Shown piece by piece: positions 1-10,784 of a stretch of 64,000 nucleotides of DNA. The DNA is from Coenobita brevimanus. Taxonomy: Eukaryota; Arthropoda; Malacostraca; Decapoda; Coenobitidae. The notes beneath the pieces were generated by a model that worked only from the letters and a program-made list of their open reading frames with translations, did not search any database and was not told the DNA's origin. The stretch spans positions 501,501 to 565,500 of the forward strand of contig CM064713.1 in assembly GCA_032717465.1 (NCBI GenBank), in the 5' to 3' direction. A program made the position numbers and the translations under genes. The stretch's first letter is position 1; each line of letters starts with the position of its first letter.

Positions 1-739
1 GCTTTATGGGGCAATTGTGAGGGAGACCAGTTTCTCTCATCAGACCGTCAGTAATTGAACCTTTATAGCGGATGAGAATCGAACCCGTGTTGATTATGCT
101 CAGATTTAGCCCAAGAATAACCGTGTGAAGTTAAGCAGTCTTTTCTTGCGACACTGTGTATTCTTTATAATAACCAGATTTAATAGATAATAATTGTAAT
201 CTAAAGTAAGTATAACTAATCCCCTTTTTAAGTTGAAATAGCATCGAATCTATTACATAACCTATAATAACTACTATATAATCCGTAGTCAAATAATAAC
301 TAACAAATTATATTATATACAGGAGTTAGTTTACAGTTCTTTATTTAATGTATAATAACTAGAAACCAAATTTTTATGTACGAGCAATCTGCAATAAGTA
401 GCATTAAATTCCTTATTCTGTATCTTAAAGCTTAGTATCTAGTCCTCTGTATATTAACTAGCATCTAATCCCTTCTGTCAGTCATTGAATCCCTTGTACT
501 GGCCTTCTGTCCTGGATATATGATCTAATCCTCTCTAATCGTCCGCTAATCGCCTATAGATGTTGAGCGGGGGAGGCTGTTGTCGTCGTTGTTGTTGTTG
601 TGGCCAGTGAAGCGACGTGGAGAGAAAGCCGATGCTCTTTTGTTCCTTGGATCCTCTTGTTGGGGGGTTGAATACCGCCATAAGGTCCACAACATGGTAT
701 TAGCGATGGTGTGGGTGTGGTGGGGATGGTTGGATGGTT
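1..739. other. AT-rich spacer, GT-rich at the right end
   Basis: No gene is recognised. From about 200 to 540 the DNA is AT-rich with loosely recurring TCTAATCC and TAATAACT words. From about 570 it becomes GTT/GGT-rich and runs into the tandem duplication that follows. The open frame across 580-777 is low-complexity Trp/Gly/Val and unlikely to be coding. Confidence 0.6.
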
Positions 740-1511
740 GTAGTGGGTGGTGGGGGGTTGTTATGAGGCTATGGTGATGGTTGTAGTGACGGAATAGGAT
801 AGTTACGGTGGTTAGGATAGGATAGGATAGTTATGTTATTGTCGTTAGGATAGTACAGGATAGTAATAAGGTTAGTTCGGTAGTTGTGAGGATAGTAAAT
901 AAAGATAAGGTTGCTGATTTAGTGATGATTTGGAATAAAGGTGTGGTTGTGGTAATATTGATAGTATAGGATAGTTATAGTGGTATTGTGGTGGTGGTTG
1001 GGATAGTATAAGATAGTAAAGGTACGGTGGTTATTGGAGTGATAGTATGGGATAGTTACCAGGTTACGATGGTGGATGTAATGATAGTAGGGGATGGATA
1101 TAAACAAGAATTTATATTGGTATGTGTAGTGGGTGGTGGGGGGTTGTTATGAGGCTATGGTGATGGTTGTAGTGACGGAATAGGATAGTTACGGTGGTTA
1201 GGATAGGATAGGATAGTTATGTTATTGTCGTTAGGATAGTACAGGATAGTAATAAGGTTAGTTCGGTAGTTGTGAGGATAGTAAATAAAGATAAGGTTGC
1301 TGATTTAGTGATGATTTGGAATAAAGGTGTGGTTGTGGTAATATTGATAGTATAGGATAGTTATAGTGGTATTGTGGTGGTGGTTGGGATAGTATAAGAT
1401 AGTAAAGGTACGGTGGTTATTGGAGTGATAGTATGGGATAGTTACCAGGTTACGATGGTGGATGTAATGATAGTAGGGGATGGATATAAACAAGAATTTA
1501 TATTGGTATGT
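740..1511. repeat. Perfect-looking tandem duplication, 2 x 386 bp
   Basis: The block 740-1125 is followed directly by a second copy at 1126-1511. Read base by base the two copies appear identical. The unit is rich in GGATAGTA and GGATAG words, so it probably grew from a short repeat before the whole unit was duplicated. Copy 1 ends TATGTGTAG and copy 2 ends TATGTGTTG, which marks the right junction. The Tyr/His-rich frames on the minus strand are the same frame seen in both copies and are not genes. Confidence 0.92.
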
Positions 1512-1564
1512 GTTGTGGTGGGGAAAATTTATAACTAAAAAAAACGACTTCGAAATGAGAGAGG

Positions 1565-1584
1565 AAAAAAAAAAAAAAAAAAAA
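1565..1584. repeat. A-tract (about 20)
   Basis: Uninterrupted A run just after the duplicated block and before a minus-strand LINE 3' end. Confidence 0.9.
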
Positions 1585-1626
1585 TCATACATATTTCACG
1601 ATGAGCATGAAGTAATAATATTAATA

Positions 1627-1756
1627 ATCTTTCTATCTATTGCCAGACGCCATAATCCCGTAAGGGGTGGCCATTTGACTTTGAGTCATTTGTTTTATGG
1701 AGAGGGGTACTAACCCTCCACCAACCTACTTGTTGACACGTAGGGAGCACGTATGG
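1627..1756 (-). mobile_element. LINE 3' end, 5'-truncated, minus sense
   Basis: On the minus strand this reads a 3' untranslated tail: a GGTTGGTGGAGGGTTAGTAC segment, then a GGCCACCCC..CGGGATTATGGCGTCTGGCAATAG block, then a short GATA-type tail. The same terminal block occurs at 5691-5975, 20661-20952, 28168-28264 and 59480-59695. The GGAGGGTTAGT segment recurs at 48185-48262. It is the decayed end of a non-LTR retrotransposon and no coding part is left here. Confidence 0.72.
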
Positions 1757-1758
1757 TT

Positions 1759-1993
1759 TGGTTATATGGTTACCACCCAGCGTTGTAAATGGTTTCTTGG
1801 CCTACAGGAAACCATTTGGCTTGTCACTCATTATAAAGCCACCTTTAAAGGAAAGGAAAGCAATAAGAAGTGACAGGAAAGATGGGAGAAATAGGAAGAG
1901 AGGAGGGCAGGCACAGCAAAAGAATGATAAAGGCTAAGGCCGAAGTAGGCAGCACTACATCAAGTGAGTGGATGATGGTCGCAACCACCTACC
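1759..1993 (+). mobile_element. Family D interspersed repeat, copy 1
   Basis: Runs from TGGTTATATGGTTACCACCC to ACCACCTACCA. A diverged copy lies in inverse orientation at 10511-10779 with matching ends. Near the start is a hairpin, AAATGGTTT paired with AAACCATTT, present in both copies. The middle is purine-rich and differs in length between copies. It encodes no protein. The class is unresolved and could be a SINE or a non-autonomous DNA element. Confidence 0.72.
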
Positions 1994-2365
1994 ATCAAGT
2001 AGTCAGAATAAAATACGTAAATATAATAGTGCAGTACTAGTGAAAGCATTAAGTATCTGTCTTTATATATTATACATTTTTCAAAATATTGGTTACACTT
2101 AAAAAAAAAAAAAAATGATCCGAGGAAGTCTAGGGAGAATTCATTTAAAGTTTGATTTAAAAATTAGTTTGGATGTAGCAAGACCAGACCCAACTTTATA
2201 ACATTACTGAAGAGAATAAAGGAATTTATACTGATCTCTTCACTCATTTTGTTATACCGAAAAATACCGTCCTTGGGCAGTAAGAAAAACTAAATATGAA
2301 GCCATCGTACTGAATGGGTTAGCGATTTGAGATGGTTTGGCATAATATTCTCACCCACTCAAAAT
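1994..2365. other. Unique AT-rich spacer
   Basis: Contains an A-tract near 2101-2115. No gene or repeat family is recognised. Confidence 0.5.
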
Positions 2366-2668
2366 CAGCGGTATTCTCTCTCCCTCCCTCATCCCCCTTT
2401 TCCTCCCTCATCCCCCTTTTCCTCCCTCATCCCCTTTTTCCTCCCTCATCCCCCTTTTCCTCCCTGATCCCTCCTTTTCCTCCTCCATCCCCCTTTTCCT
2501 CCCTCATCCCCCTCACCTTCCATCATCCCCCTCTTCCTCCCTCATTCCCCTTTTCCTCCCTCATCCCCCTTTTCCTCCCTCATCCCCCTTTTCCTCCCTC
2601 ATTCCCTTTTCCTTCCTCATCCCCCTCACCCTCCCTCATCCCCCTTTCTCTCCCTCATGTCTCACTTC
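2366..2668. repeat. 19-bp pyrimidine minisatellite
   Basis: About 15 copies of a unit close to CTCCCTCATCCCCCTTTTC, with copies that lose or gain a C or T. The open frame over it is Pro/Ser/Phe/Leu repeat translation only. Confidence 0.88.
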
Positions 2669-2811
2669 TTCTTCTTCAGAACTGTTGTAATTTCCTTGCT
2701 TTTGCGGCGATGGTTATGAAGCACAGCAGTATTTGTTGTGGCGTTTGTTGTTGTTGTTATATCTCAATTATTGTCCTTCTTTACGCCATCTCATACGTGG
2801 GATTTAGGACT

Positions 2812-2912
2812 TAGATGATGATGATGATGATGATGATGATAAGACTGATGATAGTAATGATGGTAATACTAATGATGATGATGATGATGATGATAATGAT
2901 GATGATGGTAAT
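2812..2912. repeat. (GAT)n microsatellite, interrupted
   Basis: Two GAT runs, about 2812-2841 and 2871-2912, separated by diverged GATGGTAAT-like sequence. Confidence 0.9.
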
Positions 2913-3100
2913 GTTTCTCATGATGAACTGTTGTACCAGTATGATTTTGATTCGTTCCTAATAACGTTAGTCTCATCATAGTTAATTTTAAAAGGTCTCC
3001 TCTTATTTATTTTTGTTATTGTCATTAGTTACTTTTCTTTAATATAAATTATTATACGGATGCTACAGTATTGGCTCAGTTTTGTTTTCCAGCATCCCTG

Positions 3101-3135
<35 letters not shown>

Positions 3136-3265
3136 TGATCTTATTGTTGATGTTATGATTGTTATTGCTGTTCTTAATCTTTCTTCTTTATTACTATTAT
3201 TTTCCTTTTTCTTCTGGTTTGGTGATCGTTTTCCAATCAAGGTACAAGAATCCTGTTGTGTCCTC
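2913..3265. other. Spacer with (ATT)n
   Basis: AT-rich DNA with an (ATT)n run at 3101-3134. Nothing else is recognised. Confidence 0.6.
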
Positions 3266-3785
3266 CCGTCCTCTTATCCCACCACCATCTTTACGCCTCC
3301 ATACTTCCCCCCATCTTTACTGCCCTCACCCTCCCCCCTTCTCTCCCTCCCTCACGCCCCATTCCCTTCCTCCCTCACGTTTTCTCTTTTCCTTCCCTCC
3401 TTTCCCCACTTTTTCCTTCCCCATTTCTCCCTTCTCCATGCTTCCCTTCCTTTGACCCCCCTTCCTTCCTCCTTCTCTTCCCCCTTTTCCATCTTTCCCT
3501 CCTTATTCCTTCTTTCCAACATCCTTCCATTCCTCGTCACTTTCCCTCCTTCCCTCCCTCATTTTACCTTCTTCCCTCCCTCCTTCCTTCATCCCTCCTC
3601 CCTTTCCTCCCATTCTCATTCTCCGTTCCTGTTCCCTCATTACCCTTCCCTCCTTCATCCCTCCTTTCCTCCCTTCCTTGCTCGTCTTCCATTTCTTCCC
3701 CTTTCCCATCCACATCTTCATCTCCCTCCCTATCTGTCTCCCTTTACTAATCCCGCCTGTTTTCTTTCCATTTGCTCATTATCCC

Positions 3786-3859
<74 letters not shown>

Positions 3860-3957
3860 CCCCCCCGCGCTTACCCATATCTCCCTCCCCTCTGTACCTC
3901 CTTTCTCTCCATATTTCCCTCCCTCCCTCCCTCCCCTCCTTAATATTTCCCCCCCCC
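3266..3957. repeat. Pyrimidine-rich block with (CT)n
   Basis: The plus strand is almost only C and T. It contains degenerate CCTTCCCTCC units and a pure (CT)n of about 68 bp at 3790-3857 followed by a C-tract. Apparent frames on both strands are Ser/Leu/Pro or Arg/Glu repeats. Confidence 0.9.
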
Positions 3958-4057
3958 CATGAAAGACGAGCCGCCAAGAGGTGCCTGCTCTCCTAAACCC
4001 ACCTTGTACCTCCGTCAATTCTCTCCTACTAATAAAACTTGCCGAAAAACAGACATG

Positions 4058-4141
<84 letters not shown>
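4058..4141. repeat. Compound (TC)n(AC)n
   Basis: TC repeats pass directly into AC repeats near 4078. The same order occurs at 6100-6271 and 42525-42638. Confidence 0.95.
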
Positions 4142-4143
<2 letters not shown>

Positions 4144-4190
4144 ATCCGTACACTCTTAGCTTTAGCACTGTCTCTTTCCTCATTTATACC

Positions 4191-4194
<4 letters not shown>

Positions 4195-4259
<65 letters not shown>
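4195..4259. repeat. (GA)n microsatellite
   Basis: About 32 GA units. Together with the upstream (CT)n it could pair as an inverted repeat across about 400 bp. Confidence 0.95.
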
Positions 4260-4260
<1 letters not shown>

Positions 4261-4576
4261 AATAAACCTCCAGCACTTGAGTGTGTTGAACAGATCATTT
4301 GCATAATTCATCAACAAGAGGCCTGACAGTTATAAAAAAAAATATAAAGAAAAAAGTAAAGGAGAAAGAGCAAGGGATCTCTTTATGGGCTTCGGATTTA
4401 TTTATTTATTTATTTATTTATTTATATATTGAGTTTATTATTTTATATTATTTATTTTTTGTTAGTAAAGAGTTTGAGTTGTAAAGCTGAGCCAGGGTTA
4501 AAAACACTGATATATATGTGTTTTTTAATGTTTCGTTTGCCTTCCATCCCTCCCCCTATCCACTTTACATTTTTCT

Positions 4577-4642
<66 letters not shown>

Positions 4643-4879
4643 TACTGATTGACGTCTTTTTCTTCTTATCATTCCTACCGTTTCCTTACGATTACATTGA
4701 GGTTGACTGATTTTTTCCAAATTAAGGGATTAGTTAGGGATTAATTACAGCCTTCGATAAATCCCTCATGAATAAAATCGCCTGGAAGTAGTAAAGGAAG
4801 CTAAAAAAAATTAATAAAGCAGACATTTTAGTGAAGAAATTAAGATGCCGCCATAGACAGACTATTAAATCTCATCTCT
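4260..4879. repeat. Spacer with (TTTA)n and (CT)n
   Basis: Holds (TTTA)n near 4397-4428 and (CT)n at 4580-4639. The rest is AT-rich and unrecognised. Confidence 0.75.
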
Positions 4880-4969
4880 CTTAACCCCTTCGCTGCGGGT
4901 AACGTATTTCGATATGCTATTTAGTCTAATACCATGAAATTTTTGTATATCTGAGAGATATAGCAGTCA
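4880..4969. mobile_element. Family C fragment, left arm
   Basis: Starts TTAACCCCTTCGCTGCGGGT, a family C end. The sequence resembles the opposite arm near 5262-5360 (ACGATTTTATTCCG, then TTAACCCTTCGATACCATGA), so the family A copy at 4970-5196 may have inserted into a C element. Confidence 0.45.
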
Positions 4970-5196
4970 GAGGTCCGTATAATCATCGGTTAAGGAAGCT
5001 CCCTAGCACCTCTTCCATAGCGATTTATTTTTGGGTACGGCTAGTTAATGTCACTTGTTATTCTGAAAATGGGTCTTGGAATGATTTAAACGACACAGAC
5101 TAGGATACTGTAAGGAGTAATAGGCAAAATAAGTCGCTTAGGAAGAGGTGTTAGGGAACTTCCTTAACCAACAAGTCTACGGGCCAGAGACCTCAA
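4970..5196. mobile_element. Family A palindromic element, copy A1
   Basis: Left arm reads GGTTAAGGAAGCTCCCTAGC and then a GCGATTTATTTTTG stretch. The right arm is its imperfect inverse (AAAATAAGTCGCTTAGGAAG, then GTTAGGGAACTTCCTTAACC). The arms are about 60 bp each around a core of about 100 bp. It is non-coding and MITE-like. The target duplication could not be fixed by eye. Confidence 0.85.
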
Positions 5197-5421
5197 GAAC
5201 TATCTCAAGTAACCCTTTCTCTTGGTGCATCTAGGAAATTTAATTTGGGGTAATATATAACGATTTTATTCCGTCGAAAGAAATCCACGCTGTCAGGGGA
5301 TTAGATTAGTCTCCGGGGATTTCACACCACCTTTGACTTAACCCTTCGATACCATGACCTCATATTATATTACTTTCTTGCTATTACCGGATATTTAACT
5401 TTTGCCTGAAAAAGTACCCTG

Positions 5422-5637
5422 CTATACTCTCTTCACTTTACCCTGGCCCAAAATTGCCATCCCTCCATCGTGAATGCTGAGTAGTAACAGTAGATTGGCA
5501 CTAGAATATCATGCTAGTCACGAAGAAGTGCCACGGAAAGGATGTAGAATATTGTCTTTTTCTGCCACCGAGCTACGTGAAATTAGCTGCAAAAGGATGA
5601 AAATGTGAGCCAAGTTAAGATGAAGAGGGTATAGTAG
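5422..5637. mobile_element. Family B palindromic element, copy B1
   Basis: Starts CTATACTCTCTTCAC and ends GATGAAGAGGGTATAG, which are inverse to each other over about 38 bp. Inside are the family words GGCCCAAAATTGCCATC and CTAGTCACGAAGAAGTGC. It is close to full length and non-coding. The termini have TA next to them, which may or may not be a target duplication. Confidence 0.85.
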
Positions 5638-5690
5638 AGGGATTAATGAAGGCCTTATCTAACTCTTCTTGCTTCGCTATCCTTGTTTTC

Positions 5691-5975
5691 TATCTGTCTA
5701 TCTTTCTATCTATTGCCAGACGCCTTAATCCCGTAACGGGTGGCCACAAACAAATCGCCTCCACGTCGCCCTGTCCCCCACCATTTCACTGCCCTGCTCC
5801 CAGCTCACACCTCCCTCTCTCATATACCTCTCCACTCCATCCCTCCATCTCATCCTTGGCCTCCCCCTCCCTCTCCCCCCCTCCACCTCACTCACATACA
5901 CTCTTCTCATCAGTCTCCCACCCTCCATCCTCTCCACATGGCCAAACCACCTCAGTGTGTTCCTTGTCTTCATCT
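5691..5975 (-). mobile_element. Non-LTR retrotransposon C-terminus and 3' end, truncated
   Basis: On the minus strand, 5973 to 5725 is an open frame of 82 residues with the C-terminal signature found in many non-LTR retrotransposon polyproteins: RWFGHVERM, then RGRPRMRWRDG, then DRATWRRFV. After the stop comes GGGATTAAGGCGTCTGGCAA and a tail of GATA/GACA repeats. Only the last part of the protein is left, without an endonuclease or polymerase core, so this is a typical 5'-truncated insertion. Clade assignment (RTE-like or Jockey-like) is uncertain. It is the best-preserved member of the 3'-end family seen elsewhere in the window. Confidence 0.82.
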
Positions 5976-6095
5976 CATAAATTAGATATCATAGTCGTAG
6001 TCTTCTCTGTGTAATAAGCAATCTTGAAGGTTTACTGGTTGCTTTTCTTTGTACTCCTTTGTATTTACCCTTCGTTGAAAGTTTATATCTCTGCG

Positions 6096-6434
<339 letters not shown>

Positions 6435-6435
<1 letters not shown>

Positions 6436-6684
6436 GGGGAGGGGGCAGGGTAGAGGAGGGGGTGGTGTGCCTGGAGGGGATAATACTACAGGCCTCAGAT
6501 ACAAGCACAGATAAATAAGGGAAAAAATAGGCTCTGGGATTATGACTGGTTGTCGACAGGTAGCAGAGGTATAGGTATTAGGTATATATGTATGGTAATG
6601 TATGGTAATGTATGTCTATATGAATGCCTGCATCTTATATCAGTAAGTATAAGAAGCGTTTAATAAAATGTGTGAAGATGCATG
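6435..6684. other. Spacer
   Basis: Contains a short TATGGTAATG duplication near 6591-6611. No gene is recognised. Confidence 0.5.
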
Positions 6685-6958
6685 GATGACGTTGCTCCTC
6701 AAACCACCGGGACAGCGAAGCGAGGCAGTAAAGTGACAAGTATTCTCATCCCTTCATCCATTTTTTTTCTCTTTCTTTTTTATGGCCTACTTCAGCGTAC
6801 TACGGCATGATTGGTTAATAGTTATACCAATATCATGACTCTTTTCTGGTGCACTTATCACCACAGTGGCGCAAATTGGAGGAGAGAGGTGTAGGGAGGG
6901 GATTACTTGTCGCTTCACTGCCTCGATCTTGTTTCGATGGTTTCTGGTGCCCTACATC
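6685..6958. mobile_element. Family E palindromic element (single copy)
   Basis: The left arm includes CGAGGCAGTAAAGTGACAAG at 6721. The right arm includes the inverse, CTTGTCGCTTCACTGCCTCG, ending near 6925. The match is 20 bases with two mismatches, and weaker pairing extends outward to GATGACGT and CTACATC. The centre is T-rich with no coding potential. It looks like a foldback element distinct from A-C, but with one copy the family status is inferred. Confidence 0.6.
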
Positions 6959-7189
6959 TTCTTACATTTTTTCAGATACATGTTTTACTGAGTTTTGAAG
7001 TACTCTCTGTAAGAAGGCTTTAGACGTTTTTGCAAGTTTTTCAGCTTAAGAGTGTCGTAGGAGATTAATGAAGGCTCTGACAAACACACACCAGTTCGAG
7101 AAGTCTCTCTTAAACTGAATAAATTTTTCAGGAGAATATAACAAGAAGACACACTGAGAAAGCTCAATATCCATGCCTTGTGATCGGTA

Positions 7190-7552
7190 TATGACTGAAC
7201 CTTTTACCTAGTTGACCTTGCCCTGTGACCTTGACCTTTATCCTATTGCGCTCACAGTTGAACAATTTCATCTGTGTCTGACCCAGAATCGTTCCGTCAA
7301 GTTTAATTTAAATTCAACAAAAACTTTTTGAGTTATAGGGCCGAAAGTTTGACGCTCCACTAACCTGAAATTTTGGCTGATCTCAAAATTGAAACACTTC
7401 ACCCTGTGTCACCCTTCACCCTTTTACCAGGTTTTGTCTGAATTGGAACAAAACTGTAAAAGTTGACCTATTCCCGACCTATTACCCGTTGAACTTTTTT
7501 TTTGCGTAATGTCTACCGTGCTGCTGACCCAGTGAAGAATGAAGCCCCTCTG

Positions 7553-7555
<3 letters not shown>
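7190..7555. repeat. Old interspersed repeat, GTGACCTTGACCTTT type
   Basis: Contains CCTGTGACCTTGACCTTT, then a GAGTTATAGGGCCGAAA stretch and further TGACC words. As I recall, repeats with these phrases are dispersed in many marine invertebrate genomes. That is memory, not a search. Non-coding. Confidence 0.5.
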
Positions 7556-7594
<39 letters not shown>

Positions 7595-7617
7595 TTTAGC
7601 CATTTTACAGCAAAAAC

Positions 7618-7655
<38 letters not shown>
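7556..7655. repeat. Two A-tracts of about 37 and 34
   Basis: A-runs at 7556-7592 and 7622-7655 are separated by 29 bases. They look like a poly(A) tail pair or an expanded A-rich linker between two old repeats. Confidence 0.95.
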
Positions 7656-7657
<2 letters not shown>

Positions 7658-7689
7658 CGAAAGAAGAATATGAAGAAACTGGGATTTTT

Positions 7690-7996
7690 GTTCTCTCCGG
7701 CAAGGGGAGTATGTTTTCACCCCTGTTTGTTTGTTAGTGTGTTTGTTAGCAGGATTACCCAAAAACTAAAAGAGAGATTATCACCAAATTTGGTGGGTAG
7801 ATAGCCCATGTCCCAGGGAACACTCGATTAACTTTTGGGACCGATCTGGATCATATTATAGATTCTGGATCCGGAAAACACATTTTGCAAAACCCTAATC
7901 AATGATGGGAAAACGTAACGCATGATGAAGAGTGGCTTGGAAATTACGTTGCCCTTGGAGAGATGCGCTCCACTGAGTGCTCCTCTAGTTTATTTT
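7690..7996. repeat. Old interspersed repeat, AAATTTGGTGGGTAGATAGC type
   Basis: Begins near CTCTCCGGCAAGGGGAGTAT, continues with GTTTGTTAGCAGGATTACCC and AAATTTGGTGGGTAGATAGC, and ends near GAGATGCGCTCCACTGAGTG. From memory, this phrase order is a widespread ancient repeat in fish and marine invertebrates. The coding source, if any, is unknown and this copy has no useful open frame. Confidence 0.6.
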
Positions 7997-8180
7997 TTCA
8001 GTGTGTTTGTGTTGTTTTAGCTACTTTAGGTGTGTAGGGAAAGACTATCTTGAGGATTAAGATTAGATGCTTGAAAAACATTAACTTTGTCTATTTCTCT
8101 GTTTAAGTGTGCCTGTTATCTATTAATCTCTCCTTCCCAATATCTTACTATCTGTATCTATACAATCTTATATACGAATG

Positions 8181-8182
<2 letters not shown>

Positions 8183-8230
<48 letters not shown>

Positions 8231-8261
8231 AGTTTTAGTACATGGCCTCGGGGAGTTTAGA

Positions 8262-8292
<31 letters not shown>

Positions 8293-8323
8293 TTATACAT
8301 AGCTAATTTGTTCCATCCCTGAG

Positions 8324-8360
<37 letters not shown>

Positions 8361-8456
8361 ATAGGGATCCCGCACCCTAACCGGCGTCTACACCCACGTA
8401 CTGTCTTTGTAAATATTGAAGTGGACATTTGGAATACTCTCTCTCTCTCTCTCTCA
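8183..8456. repeat. SSR cluster: (GT)n, (GA)n, (CA)n, (CT)n
   Basis: (GT)n 8183-8229, (GA)n 8265-8287, (CA)n 8323-8357 and (CT)n 8438-8456 lie within 275 bp, separated by short unique segments. Confidence 0.93.
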
Positions 8457-8524
8457 ATTACCACGTCGTTTCCTAGTGACGCGAATTGCTTTCAAAACAA
8501 GCTTAACTCTCAGACATCTGGATC

Positions 8525-9142
8525 TTCTTAAACTTGTACCCCTCTGTCCTCCCCTGCTTCCTTCCTGTTGTCCTCCTTCCTTCTTGCTTTCCTTCTTCCT
8601 CCTTCCTTTGTGCTTTTCTCTTTCCTCCTTCCTTCCTGTAATCCTTCTTCCTTCCTTCCTTCCTATTGTCGCCCTTTTTCGTTCCTTGTCTTTCCCCCAT
8701 ATCTTCCTCTAACTCGTTTATTTTTCCTCTTGTCCTCCTTCACTATCCCTCTTTTTTCCTCTTTTCCTCCTTCACTATCCCTTATTTTCCCTCTTTTCCT
8801 CCTTCACTCTCCCATATTTTTTCTCTTTCCTCCATCATTTTCCTTATTTTGCCTCCTTTCCTCCACTACCCTCCTTTTTTTCTTCTTTTCCTCCTTCACT
8901 TTTCCGTATTTTTCCTCTGTTCCTCCTTCATTCGCCCTTATTTTTCCTCTTTTACTCCTTCAGCCTTTCCTATTTTCCTTTTTTCCCTCCTTCTCTCCCT
9001 CATTTTTCCTTCTCCTCCTTCACTCCTTTATTTTTTCTTCTTTTCCTCATTCACTCTCCCTTATTTTTCCTCTTCCTTCTTCACTCTCCCTTATTTTTCC
9101 TCTTCCTCCTAAGGCGCTGGTCTCTCTCTCTCTCTCTCTCTC
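8525..9142. repeat. Pyrimidine-rich degenerate minisatellite
   Basis: Roughly 30-bp units of the form CCTTATTTTTCCTCTTTTCC with CTCCTTCACTCTC recur from about 8710. The block ends in (TC)n at 9121-9142. Frames are Phe/Ser/Leu repeat translations. Confidence 0.85.
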
Positions 9143-9292
9143 ATGACCCTACTCATTAACGATCCCTCCTCCCATGTCACACTATCCTCCTTCATTTTAT
9201 CCTTTCGTCTCAAAGTTCCTAATTACTTTTTTTAAATTATTTTTTCAGTTTCCCCGACTTATTAAATATGTAGTAAATTATATGATACTTAG

Positions 9293-9294
<2 letters not shown>

Positions 9295-9363
<69 letters not shown>

Positions 9364-9461
9364 CAGAAGAAATAGAAACTGGAAAAAAAGAAAACAGAGT
9401 GGTGACAGACAGACAGACAAAGAGGAGGGAAAATCAAGGAGAGGATTATTTAAACAGGAAA

Positions 9462-9501
<40 letters not shown>
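9295..9501. repeat. (GA)n, two tracts
   Basis: (GA)n at 9295-9360 and 9466-9501, with A/G-rich DNA between. Confidence 0.95.
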
Positions 9502-9503
<2 letters not shown>

Positions 9504-9591
9504 CAATTTAAAGCTTCCCCTTTCACTTGCCATCTCAAGAAAAGGAACTACCATGACTAAATTCTCCCATATACAGTAATTAGGTCGTTGA

Positions 9592-10455
9592 TGAATAGGG
9601 GGAAAGGATCAGGCTGAAGAGGGGAAAGAGGGGAGTGAGTGGAACGGCGAGGGGAGATGAGAGGGGAGGAGAAAATTTATGGAAGGAGGTGGAAAAAGAA
9701 TGACGTATGGATTTTTTTTTTTTAATGGGAAAATTGAGCAGTTTTGGCCCGACTTGGATCCTTATTTTATTTTATTTGGGTATCGGGCCTTGCTTTATCT
9801 TCCTTACAAATAATTCTTCTATCTGAGAAAGTCACATTATGGAAGAAGAGTTAGAAAGGGGAGGGGGAAAAATGGTGAACGACAAGAAAGATATAAATGG
9901 AAAGAGTGCAATGGAATGGGGGGATGAGAAGGGTAGGGGAAAAGGAAAGGAAAAGAGAAGAGGACAGGGAAAAGAGGGAAATGAAGGGAAACGCAAGAGA
10001 GGAGAGAGAAATTTGTGAAAGGAAAGTTATAGGGAGGGAGGAGGAAAAGTGAAGAATGAGAAATGGAAGTCGAGGGAAAAGAAGAAAAACATGGTATATT
10101 GAGACAGGATAAAAAGGAAAAAGGAAAGGAAGGACAAGAGAATAGAGGAAAATTTATGGGAAAAGGAGTTTGAGGGAACAGAGAATTAAAGAAAGAGGTA
10201 CAGAGAGCGAAAAGAGACAGCAGTAGAGGAGGAAATCTCAAAAAGCATATAGGGAAACTGAAAGAAGATGAGAGGGGAGGAAAGTGAGTGAGAAGAGAGG
10301 GGAGGAAAGAAATATGGAATAGTTTAAGTGAGTTGTACATAACTGAAGAAAATGAAATAGAAGATGAAAAAGAAATGACAGGAGAAGTAGAAGAGGGAAA
10401 CTTGAAAAGGGAGAGAGGGGAACGGTAAGGGGAGATTAGAAGGAAGGGGAAAATT
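9592..10455. repeat. Purine-rich block
   Basis: The plus strand is dominated by GGAAA, GAGGGGA and GAAAGG words for about 860 bp, with a more mixed island near 9712-9840. The minus-strand frame is Phe/Ser/Leu/Pro low complexity. Confidence 0.82.
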
Positions 10456-10464
10456 ACGTTCAGT

Positions 10465-10508
10465 TGTTGTTATTATTATTATTATTTTTATTATTATTAT
10501 TATTATTT
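10465..10508. repeat. (ATT)n microsatellite
   Basis: About 12 ATT units with one T-rich interruption, abutting the inverse-orientation family D copy. The A-rich complement would be the 3' tail of that copy. Confidence 0.93.
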
Positions 10509-10510
10509 TG

Positions 10511-10779
10511 TGGTAGGTGGAGGCACTCACCATCCACTCACTTGATGCAGTGCTGTTCTCGGGTGTCTGCCCTTTCCTCTCCTCCATCCTTCTTTCCATC
10601 CATCCTCTTCTTTCTTTCTTTTGCCTGCGGGTGACCTTACACTCCCTCTTGTGTCTTTCTTTCCTTCATTCTTTCCTCTTCCTTCTGCCTGTGGGTGACT
10701 CTACTCTGAGTGACAAGCCAAATGGTTTTCTGTGCACCGGGAAACCATTTACTAAGCTGGGTGGTAACCATATAACCAG
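10511..10779 (-). mobile_element. Family D interspersed repeat, copy 2 (minus)
   Basis: The minus strand starts TGGTTATATGGTTACCACCC and ends with CCACCTACCA, as in copy 1 at 1759. The AAATGGTTT/AAACCATTT hairpin is kept although the loop differs. On its minus strand it ends directly in an (AAT)n tail at 10508-10465, which fits a retroposed element. Confidence 0.72.
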
Positions 10780-10784
10780 ATTTT

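Noticed and set aside
68..90. Minus-strand GGGTTCGATTCTCAT resembling a tRNA T-arm
   Set aside because: No matching A box or cloverleaf could be found on the expected side.
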